Shown here: positions 26,958 through 37,281 of the stretch, in pieces
Position numbering within the stretch: the stretch's first letter is position 1
Layout: each line of letters starts with the position of its first letter
NCBI RefSeq assembly: GCF_020382885.2
Contig: NC_058511.1
Coordinates: 3,999,501 to 4,063,500, forward strand
Source: Scatophagus argus
Taxonomy: Eukaryota > Chordata > Actinopteri > Scatophagidae
DNA length: 64,000 nucleotides
Direction of reading: 5' to 3'
Made by a program: the position numbers and the translations under genes
Notes under the pieces: generated by a model
What the model saw: the letters and a program-made list of their open reading frames with translations, nothing else
Databases searched by the model: none
What the model was told of the DNA's origin: nothing

Positions 26958-29615
26958 TTAAACTGGGACTTGTCTGTTGACAAAAATAGCCTCTCCATCA
27001 GTCCCGCAGACAAGACATTGTCCAAGTACATCCAGACTGTTGACAGACAGCGTCTGGCTGGGCAGCATGTGAGTTGTCTCCAGACGGCCTTTACTGGTGT
27101 CTCCGCTGAGCCAGGCGCTGATGAGGGACTGGTTCCCTCCAGCTGGGGCCATCGCACTGCGAGATATCATGCTGCTATTCCTGCCACCTGGAAAACAACA
27201 ATAAAACTATTAATATTTTACAAGAATTTTATTATTATTGTTACTTCAACACATTAATATACAAGCTTTTTATCACTTCATAATCTTGCTCACATCAACT
27301 GAAAAATAATTACTGTAATATTAAAATAAAATAACAGACAGAATATTTTGACTTGCCTTGTAAAAAGGAGGGCATATCTGAATGTGAGGAGGTCTCCCAG
27401 TGCAGCAGTGAACCGTCCTCTGAGCATGTGAACAGATGATCTGGGTTGGTTGGGTGGAAGTGGACCTCCCACACTGCGCAGAAACACATGTTTAAAACAG
27501 TCATTTCAAAAAGAGAGCTACAAACCTTCCATCATTTGACTTCTTCAAAATGAACTTAAAATTAAAATCATCTGCCCCCAAATAAAGCCTCACTTTCAGC
27601 AGAGTGTGCCTCCATGAGCGAGAATGGAGTACTGCCTTGTCTCACATCCCAGACACAGAGCATACCATCCTGCCCTCCTGTGGCCACAATGTGCTGTTGG
27701 TTGGGATGTCTGTCCACACAGTGCAGAGGAACCCTATCCCCTGACCTTTAAAAAAAAAACAAAACAAAACAAAACAACAACAACAATGGATTAGAACTGC
27801 TCATAACTGAAATATAATTGTTCGGTTAGAACTGAGGATGTCTTACAGGGAGAGAATCTGGGATGGCGAGTTACTCTGTTGTCTGAAATCCCACAGTTTG
27901 AGTTGGCCGATAGAGTTCACCGTCAAAATCTCTGTTGTCCTCAGGTAAGTCACAGCGTGAATCGTGCTGCTGTCCGCATTCTCTGGCAAAGGTTAAACAG
28001 TTCAATAAACATCACGTTAATTACATTACACTCTTACACTCATTCCGTGCTACTTATAGATGCTATCATATACTAAGAATTGTAATTCACTGCATAATTT
28101 AATGTGACATGATGGTCTGGCTACAGAGGCTTAATCTTCCTCTCACCTATGACTCGAATCACTCCACCCTGATCGGCTCTGAAGACGATGATCCTGCCAT
28201 CTTCGCCGACTGTGACGATGTCAGGACTGCTACACACAACACCAGTACAGGGGGCGTTGTCACAGGGGTAATGATGTGCTCTTGCCCAGCGCTGAGAAAC
28301 TGACACTGTCTGCAGTCAAGAGAGAGAAGACATGGGAAGTTAGAATATTTACCAAACCACAGGTATGTCACCTGTCCAGTAAAGCAGTGTGTCCAACATT
28401 CACATCCTTGAACTGCAGTAATAGTCTTTTGATGTTACTTCAGTAAAATTCAATAAAACACCTTGAGGCCATGATGCCAACAAACAGGCTTGGTAAGTCC
28501 GAGCCGGGTGAGATGTTTCTCAGAGTTCACAGGTTTATCCACATTTGTTACAACATATTAATGTCTTTAAAGTTATTTTAAAGATCCCATCCCGAAACAT
28601 TCCTAATTACAGTGTTTGTATTTCAAACAGATTTTCATTTGTGAATGGCTTTAATCTGTCCCCATGTGACTCATTATGGCTCATTACGGATGCCCTGCTA
28701 TGGTGACTAGATGTGGACAATGTCACTGCATCTAAAACTTGTGTGGAAGACACAACTAAGCCTGTACGTACCTGACTGTTTTGGTGGTGGCGGAAGACGG
28801 TGACTGCTCCAGTTGATGATGCAGTGACAATTCTGTCTTGATCCAAAAACTGTAAAAAAAAAAACCCAAAACAAACCAAAACAGAAAAAAGGACCAAGAT
28901 GAAACTAGAAAGCACTGGTATCAGTTTGTTAACCCTAGCAGGTACCATGGGCACCTGCAGGCAGGTACATTAGCTGTGATTCCAATAAGTGTCTTACTTG
29001 AAGGTCCAGAACGTCTCCATCATGCTTGTGTTCACATAAAAGCTGTGGGTCTCCTTCAAATCCATCGTCGATGCCAGAAGTTCCGTGATTCCCAATGGAC
29101 CAAAACGAAATCTTGTTGTCCTGTAACAGACACACACAGCGGTGTCATTTAATTCCAATTTAATCTGAGTTATTTCTGACCACCTGTCTTACTTGCCAAA
29201 CGTCACTAAAGTCACTAAACAGCCATCGCAATCTCTCAGTTTAACAGGAATTTATCAGACATAGCTAGGGCACTCTTTGACCTTATACCTTATTAGTAAC
29301 TAACGCTACCCATACAGAAAATCTAACTCTTGTCCGAGAAGTGGTTGCATGTCTAACGGACGCGTTACGGTTCATAACATGTCTTCAGTCGTGTTGAAAC
29401 GGCTTCGAAAACGTGAGAGTCCGCCAACTAGCAAAATCGCATGTATCATAATCTCGTTTATCACAAATATTCACATTAAGTGACAACTTGCCTACCTCGT
29501 TATCCCATGAGCCAGTCGCAAAAATGTCTGGTTGCTGCAAAGACGAATGCGATACAGGTCGCCATCTGCTTTTACTGATTTTCTGGGACACGTATTTAGC
29601 ATTTATACTCTCCAT
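26958..29615 (-). CDS. NUP43: nucleoporin Nup43
   Basis: WD40-repeat subunit of the Nup107-160 (Y) complex of the nuclear pore, also active at kinetochores. Eight coding exons: 29496-29615, 28998-29120, 28772-28849, 28147-28309, 27847-27982, 27594-27745, 27357-27473 and 26958-27187. The 372 residues compare with about 380 in human. Diagnostic stretches are the start (YVSQKISKSRWRP), TGSWDNE, the blade sequences TVGEDGRIIVFRAD and TVNSIGQLKLWDFRQQ, FTCSEDGSLLHW, and the end LDVLGQCLVCGTDGEAI. The ATG at 29615 begins a 40-codon first exon. Intron 7 uses a GC donor (caag/gcaagt) instead of GT; the frame closes exactly with it. The gene shares a 367-bp intergenic promoter region with PCMT1 on the opposite strand. 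Confidence 0.95.
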
Positions 29616-29982
29616 TGAAACAAAAAAACTGCTTCACCTAATTTAACTTACAACGACTTTCGGTATTAGCTTAGCATTCATGGGCAACACACGTATACGC
29701 GCCTGCTACTTTGTACGTAACTACGGTTAGCCGGTGAGGTCAAACTACCAAACAGCCGACTTTTTCCCTCATATTTACTACTAACAAGTGTCGCACTCCA
29801 CTTAGCGGCCACCGTCTATACTGCGGCAAATCTCCTCATGCACTGAGTGAGCAATGTGGCCATTTCCCTGTGCAATTAACCATGGCTAAGCTTTATACCT
29901 AAAAAAAAATATTAGCAAAATGACAACTCAATTCTATGAGGGTATGTGTTAGAAAGGCCGCCCTGCAGTAAAATCACTTTGA
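29616..29982. promoter_or_regulatory. bidirectional promoter region NUP43/PCMT1
   Basis: Only 367 bases separate the two divergent start codons, so both transcripts must begin within or very near this stretch. It carries GC-richer segments (for example around 29800-29830 and 29957-29965). I do not see a clear TATA or CCAAT box. The head-to-head order matches what I remember for human NUP43 and PCMT1. Confidence 0.55.
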
Positions 29983-32900
29983 ATGCCTGGTGACGTATCC
30001 GCCGCTCCGCCGTCTGCTCTGGAGGTTGTCAGCTTCATCGGCAAAACAGTTGGCGCAGGCGCGGCACTGACAGCTGCTGTCTACTTACTCCGCAAAGTCT
30101 GTTTAATAATGGCCTGGAAATCTGGAGGAGCCAGTCACGCAGAGCTTGTTAACAACCTCCGCAGTAAGTCCAAATGTTTTGTACGGCGGCGGCACCGATG
30201 CCTTCACAGGCAGTTCGCCCTAAAACGGTTTAGTTTGTGGGCTGAGGTTAACACCAGAGCGGTCGCTAGCTGGTTGCTAAGCTATGTGGTATGTTGTTGT
30301 TGACCTAGCGTTACCTCTCTCCACCCCTTTCCCAAACCACGTTTACGCGGTGGAACGGATGCATGACTTCGTTTTTGCGAAAAGTAAAATAAGCAACCAA
30401 GACACAAACGATGTCTTTCTCGTGTGTAGCCACAGAATAATTGTGCAGCTTCAGGTTTGCGTATGGTTAACTTAGCCTGCTAGCTCTATGTGCGTCATTT
30501 GGGACGTTGTAGCTAGCTGTTAGCAGCAGCAGCGCTGCTAAGTGCCCTGCCCACATCCATTGATGGTTATCTCTGTGCCGTTCACTTTGCTTTTCTGTTT
30601 GAATGACAGTGACAGGTGGGAATGTGGGGCTAACGTTAGGTTCTACGGTGCCTTTGTTCGTGGGTGATTGAAAATGACAGCATGCTGTGTCACAGTTGCA
30701 GCTAAATGTTTAGTGAAACGGTAGTGGCTACAAAAAGGACAGTGACTCACTGTAACGTTACCTCCCTGCTAGACGACTGCTGTCTGGTCTACTATGGTTT
30801 GTGCCATCTATTCCACATGGTTTATTCTGCAGTCTGTCAATACAAGTGCATTGTGTGAGAAACTCAATGATTGACACATCGTTATAGCTACATGCATGCT
30901 GTGATCTGACATGAACGCTTCTCACCTGCGTATAGCAAAATGATACTCAGTGTGATCACACCTGAAGACTTCAGTATCTAGTAGAGCTATTTATATTCTG
31001 CGCAGTTCAGCATAGCATTGCAACAGATAGTTCACCTGCCAAAAGAGGTATGGTTTGGGAACAGTGGCCAGCCATGGTCTGGTTGCTTTTAAATGAAAGC
31101 AAAAGCATAATTTGTACATTACTCAGCGTTTATCTTTCTTGGCCATGTGGTTTATTGTTGACCACATGGTGAAATTTACTGATGTAGTACATGAGGAAGT
31201 TACAATCAGGTCTTCAGTATGCAAAGCTCTGTAATGCAGGATAATGAAATCCACAAGAACAAGTAAATTGGTCTTTCACCAAAAGGGCTTTTAGTCAGAT
31301 TCAGGAGCATTCCCTTATGAACTGTGCTAGCTATGCAAACAGATGTCCTCCAACACGTTTTTAAATTAAGACGATTAATTGACTACTATGTAAATCTTTC
31401 ATTAAATATCCACTATTTGTCCTTGAAGTGGTCTTTGTTTGTTTTCTGCTCCTCTTTATTGAACACTGAACGTTGAACTCACAACTGAACTGTTTGCACG
31501 AGCTGGATATAAGCAGGTCACACTCAGGATGCATGCTAATTCACAACCCTTTTTTATTGTTTGTTTAGTCCTGAGCAGAGCTTGAGACTGATCAGTGCAC
31601 GCAGCAACGGCTCACACAGTTTCTTTCTGAATCAGTTTATAGCCTAGAAACAACATAAAATTGGTGTGCTTATCTTTTGGCTCACACAGACAGTTTTGAA
31701 TTCTGAGAATGATTTTTAATAAGCAGCTTGAAATGTGCCAGTAAAGGTTATTTTAATTTCAGAAATCTCTAGTAGGTGTCATCTGGCAGCTTGTATGGTT
31801 TATTTGTAATGTATCCTAAAGCGGCACATAGCTCTGAGGGTGAGCGGAGTCGGTAACGAGAGCAGCGCCGGCTGTCGTTGGCTCCTCCTGCCTTTGGCCC
31901 CAGCTGCTACAGGAACCTGTTGTGAGGGACAGTCCTTAAGACACTAACACGTCCTTTTAGTGTCCTCCACCACACGTCCATAACTATTTCTCACCGACTG
32001 TAATTCATTGACACACGAAGCACTGACATGCTGACTTCACCTTGTCCTGCTTTTTTTCCCGATATTCTCAATTCAGATTTTTCATTCAAATACCAATTGT
32101 CTTGGTATTTCCCGCTGCTTACTCCTTGCATACGTAACATAGACTCATACTGTTTTTCTCTTATTACCATAGTGGTGGGTGGTATGGGTAAAATCCTCTG
32201 GCAAAGTACATTTAATTTTATATTTTTACTGTATCTCTGGTTAATCCAGTAAATTAGATATAAAGGATAGATAACAACTCTGATGCTTGACAAATTCTCA
32301 CACTATAAATCATATTATCACACATCCCAAATATGCCAGTAATTGTAGTAATTGGTTGTGTGATGCCTAAAATCCCTGAATTCAAATGCTGTCCTTGCCT
32401 GTGTGTTATTTTTCTTTTATGTATTTCTATTTGCATATGCTGCACGATTATGTAAGATATTCCTGTGTGGTGTTTGTGCTCGGTCATGTTTCTATAATGC
32501 ACAATGACACAGACTCTTCTGCATTCCCAGAAAATGGCATTATTAAGTCAGACAAGGTCTATGAAGTCATGCTGGCCACAGACCGAGCCCATTTCTCTAG
32601 GTGTAATCCATACATGGACTCGCCACAGTCAATAGGTACGTCTGCTCATCTGATCGCTCATGCATGGCGGCACACTTTGAAATGCAGTCTGATGTCAGAG
32701 GGATGAACTAACCAACTCTGTGCTTCTCTTTTAACCACAAGGCTATCAAGCAACCATCAGCGCTCCACACATGGTAGGACTTTAAAAGACTCTCAGACAT
32801 TTTCACATCCTGTGAAAATTGCAGTTTTTTAGTTTTTCTGTAACGCTTGCACTCATTCTGTCGTTCAGTAAGATAACAAAGAGAAACAGAGAAATCCAAA

Positions 32901-34916
32901 TTATCTTCTAAGTTTTTATTCCACATCAAACCCAATCGCATATTTTTAGTGGATTACAGAGGCAATTAACCATATTTAAGCAATTTTATGTATTTGTGTT
33001 GGTTGTTAGTATTTTAGCTTTGTCAGATCTTTCTAGTTTGCACTTGTCAGAATTGTCAACCAAACTGATAACTTTGTCGTGCTGACAGACACAGAAAGAG
33101 ATGGGTGGTGGTGCTGGCTGGCTGAACCTCACTGATCGGTTCAATATGAAACCTAACTGATAAGGTAACGCAGTTTCCTTCTTGCCTTCTCCTCCACCCA
33201 GCACGCCTACGCCCTGGAGCTTCTACACGACCAGCTGTACGAGGGAGCCAAAGCTCTGGATGTCGGCTCCGGCAGTGGAATCCTGTCCGCTTGCTTCGCA
33301 CGAATGGTGAGCCACACATGACGGGTAAACACATACAATTTCTCTTTGGTGGCATTCTGATTCATTAATTAGCTTGTCAACCAGCCAACATAAAATGAGA
33401 TTAAAACAACATTTATGTTCCTCCCTCTTTGCTTTACAGGTAGGTCCTAAGGGGAAGGTTATAGGAATTGATCACATCAAAGAGCTGGTAGACGATTCTA
33501 TAGCCAATGTGAAGAAAGACGATCCCAGTTTGATAGCATCGGGCAGAGTCAAGCTACTAGGTGAGATGCCGCTGGTGAAAGGTAACGAGCACTTTGTCTT
33601 TCTTGTTAACAGAAGTTTTTTGGAAACTGTTTGAATAGCAGACATTACCACTGACTGTTCCTACAGTGTAATCCTTGCTGTTTTCTCTTTAATGGGAGAA
33701 TAGACAGACAGTAGCTCAGCAGACAGGACAGTGCAGCACTAAATAATTAAGCATGGAGCACCTACTTTCACCTGCTCTGCAGGTGGGTGAGAGTGCTGAT
33801 GCCACTATGTGATTAATTAATAGGCACGCTTTGTTTGTCGAGTTATATTTTTAAAAATGCAACCGCAGTGTTTTGACAGATTGTTGGTGTGTGCGGACAC
33901 ATTGTTAGTGTGGGATACCTATTTTGGTATGTTGCACAATGAATTTTGCCAAAAAAGAAAAATACACTTTCAATAAAAAATCAGAGCAAAACAGAAGAAC
34001 ACAACGTTAAAGAGTCTCTGGAGCGAAAAGGTGTGGGCTGAGACTAATGTTTATCGCACCTACACCTTTTACAGAACAGCTGCTTTTGTTATTTTGGTTG
34101 ATTTTCAGATATTCCCAGTAGTGTTTTTTTGCACTTTATGAAAAAATCTATAAGCTAATCTTCAAAATATTACCATGTTACTGATGCAGCACCAGAGTAT
34201 CACCAGGCCTTTTTTTTAATCTCTGGCCTTTTGCAGCATGTGATGGGAATTTGTCTGTATTTGTGACATTTCTTAGACTAAGTAGTTCACAAGCTAACTG
34301 AACTCATGATGAGTAAATTAACTTGAAATGAAAAGCACAGTGAGATAAAGACTTAAAGAAGAGCTGCCAGCAGTCAGTGTTCTCTGTGCAGTAGAAAGCA
34401 GACAGAAACAACAAGAATGAAATCACAGTGAGGAGAAACAGACTGACTGTGTGTTTCAGTGGGAGACGGACGAATGGGCTACAGCGAGGAAGCGCCTTAC
34501 GATGCCATCCATGTCGGCGCAGCAGCACCTACTGTCCCTCAAGCCGTGAGTTCCTCTGAACACTTTAAGAGCTGATAATCAAGGTCACATTGTCCCAGTT
34601 CATTTTGAAATTGACAAAGAATGAATACCAAAGCTGAAAGGAAAAGGAAAACAATTTGTGATGTAATTTTATGTTTCGAACAGGATTAAAATAGCAGCGC
34701 TGGAATGTCTCTTTAAAAACCTCGTTTCTCTCCCAGCTTCTGGACCAGTTGAAGCCCGGCGGCCGACTGATTCTGCCTGTCGGCCCGGCGGGGGGGAACC
34801 AGATGCTGGAGCAGTATGACAAAATGGAGGACGGCAGCACCAAAATGAAGCCCTTGATGGGGGTGATTTATGTGCCTTTAACAGACAGAGACAAGCAGTG
34901 GTCCAGGTGGAAGTGA
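29983..34916 (+). CDS. PCMT1: protein-L-isoaspartate O-methyltransferase
   Basis: Uses S-adenosylmethionine to methylate L-isoaspartyl (and D-aspartyl) residues in aged proteins and so starts their repair. Coding exons: 29983-30163, 32531-32635, 32742-32773, 33202-33306, 33440-33560, 34460-34545 and 34737-34916. From the first ATG there are 269 residues; from the internal ATG at 30109 (MAWKSGG) there are 227, the classical cytosolic length. Motifs seen are the SAM-binding loop [35 protein letters not shown] (quoted in parts: [19 protein letters not shown]), [20 protein letters not shown] and [12 protein letters not shown]. The longer start adds a hydrophobic segment ([17 protein letters not shown]). 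The ending is ...QWSRWK. A donor inside the last codons (after 34906) can join the exon at 35471 to end ...QWSRDEL instead, the two C-termini known for mammalian PCMT1. Confidence 0.95.
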
Positions 34917-35470
34917 CTTCCTTCTCCCCTTCCTCCCCCTCTCTCCTTCTCACAGTGGCAAAGGTGAAATGGTGTGGCTTGGAGCAGGCAATGGATCACA
35001 AGGGGCTGCGTTCTGCTGCTTGTTGGCATTTTTTGCTTCTTCCATACCATACCCACTAGCTGCACGTTTCCTTCATCTTTTTTTAACTCCACTGTTCCAA
35101 ATTGGTTCAGTAAAACCTGCCTGACTGATGAAATTTGAAGTCCCAGTCATAGTTTTGAAAAGGAAACACAAAAGAAACTGAAGTAGCAGTGTGAAGGCTT
35201 GGTTTTAGAGAGCATGACCACTTTGTCAATTTGGATGCTCGTAAGACATTTAAATGCAACTTCCCCAATGATTCTGTTTGATTTTCTACTCTGTGAGATG
35301 TAGACGAAAACTGATAACTGTCTGGATTTTACTGTGAGAATGTGTGGTAATGTTTTGCACGTGATCCTAACTCTTGAATCTGTGTTTGCATGACTGCAGG
35401 ATTGTCGTCCTTCTCGCACGTCGCTCTCCTTTTCCTGCCTTTCGTAACGTTCGTCTTCTGTTTCTCACAG

Positions 35471-35483
35471 GGATGAACTTTGA
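35471..35483 (+). CDS. PCMT1: PCMT1 alternative last coding exon (RDEL end)
   Basis: After an acceptor 'tttctcacag' the sequence GGATGAACTTTGA joins in frame to the PCMT1 exon ending at 34906. It replaces R-W-K with R-D-E-L and a stop at 35481-35483. Mammalian PCMT1 isozyme II ends the same way. The tetrapeptide resembles an ER-retention signal. Use of this splice is predicted from sequence, not observed. Confidence 0.75.
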
Positions 35484-36292
35484 AGAGGAGGGCAGTCCAT
35501 AATCCACCTTTAAGTTTGAACCTGGAGAAAACTTGTGTGGGGTCAAACAGTCCGTGACATCTTGTTCAAAGCATAGTAAAACATGCTCTTTTTGTTTTAA
35601 ATCTAACAATGGACTAGAGTATCACATGGATGACAGCCCAGAAGGGTTGGGAAGAAGGACTGCTTGAAGCTCAGCACTGAAATATCGGAGAGCTTTTTTT
35701 TGTTTTTTTGTTTTTCTTTTCAGGCCTGCATCCTCTTGGTTGTTTTCCTTTTAAACTGCTGGACTTTAGGTTTGTTTTTGTTTTTGTTTTTTTTTGGTGT
35801 TTGATCATTTAATTTCAAATCGCCATTTTTACAGTATTACATTTCAGCAGCATCAAAGCTGAATGTAGGAGGGACGCGGGACAGCGACGAGGAAAAAGGC
35901 CTGAAACTGTTAGATAATTCACTTAGCTACAGCGTTGTGTGTGGTCCGTCTAACTGTAGACTTCTCTGCTAACACATGAGCTTTTAATTCCCCCTGCCAG
36001 CAGTACTAGGAACTGACATACAAACTCACACACTATGGCTGACGTAACCCACACATCCTGTTCAATGTGCAGCACTCTTAGGACATTTCTGAACATAGAG
36101 TAAGCAACGCATTGGCTCATGCTGAATATACTCCAAAGAGAGCAGAGCACTAATAACACCAACTCACGTGCACATGCAGGGCTGTGCTTTTCACCTGGTG
36201 ATGTGTTGCTTTCTGCCGCTGGTTTTCCATTAACAATTTGTGCAGGCTCTTCTGGTGACTGATACTTAATAGGATAGTCACTGCTTTGCCAA

Positions 36293-36599
36293 AATAAACT
36301 CAACAACAATATAAAGCAAATGAATGTCTGTTTTCTTGAAATCAAAAAGCACATTTTATTTTGGGTGATTTAAGTGATGGATGATTTTTGGCTTTCACAG
36401 TTTCTGGAACAGCATATGAAAATAAAGAGATGCTTATGGTTTTGTGTGCCTTTTGTTCTCGATTCTTTTGTGTGTTTTTATTATGGGGTCTTGCTGGAAC
36501 TACTGCAGAGTTTGTAAGGAGTTTTTTTAGGCTCAGCTGTGAGTAAACTAAATTTCTGTAGACCACACATCACACCAGTGTTTTCTGATGTGTAATAAA
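36293..36599 (+). terminator. candidate PCMT1 poly(A) signals
   Basis: AATAAA occurs on the plus strand at 36293-36298, 36421-36426 and 36594-36599, about 0.8-1.1 kb after the RDEL exon. The interval also holds minus-strand signals for LRP11, so the two transcripts may overlap at their tails. Which signals are used is unknown. Confidence 0.4.
36355..36482 (-). terminator. candidate LRP11 poly(A) signals
   Basis: Plus-strand tttatt at 36355-36360 and 36477-36482 is AATAAA on the LRP11 strand, giving a 3' UTR of about 0.8-0.9 kb from the stop at 37282. These sit among the PCMT1 signals on the other strand. Confidence 0.35.
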
Positions 36600-37281
36600 C
36601 TTTAATATCTCACATGAAAGACAGCACTTGGAGGGAATACATCTGCGCAAATACAGCACATACTCCATGTAAGTTTGCTTGGTAAAGAAAAATATGCAAC
36701 AAACATACAAACATTAGGAATAGAATCTGAACAATACAATTTGCTATGGCTTTATATGATTCTGAGGAACTTCAGGAATAAGCTGTTGTCGATTCCTAAT
36801 CCGTCAAAAAAGTGCCCTCTCTAATGTAGGTAAAATGTACAGCATAAATATGGCAAATCAGTGTCACCCAGTGGCAGAAACAAAGCCTAATTTTGCGCAG
36901 CCCTCGTCAGGGAAAACCGTCATGGGTGAAAATAAACATGTTTGATGTGAAAGCCAGCATTTTGGGAATTTTTCTTTTTTTTTTTGGGTAACTCTGCTGA
37001 CAGCTGTATATCAGTATCCAACTAGGAATTTCAGATTCTCTTGGGATGACGTGAATTCACAAGCATCTGAATAGGTCATTGGCTTTGAAGGCAGCAGATT
37101 TATCATCGGGGTTCAGTGTGTGTGTCCAACCTGAAGTGAGGACAAATTATAGACACCGGGCTGGAGGGAAATCACGGTGACTATTGGAAAAAGTTCCGTC
37201 TCGAGCTCTGATGATCACAGCCACGGTTATCTTCGTCAGAGCTCTACGTAGATCTTTTATTTGCTTCCCCTGGCTGATTGG

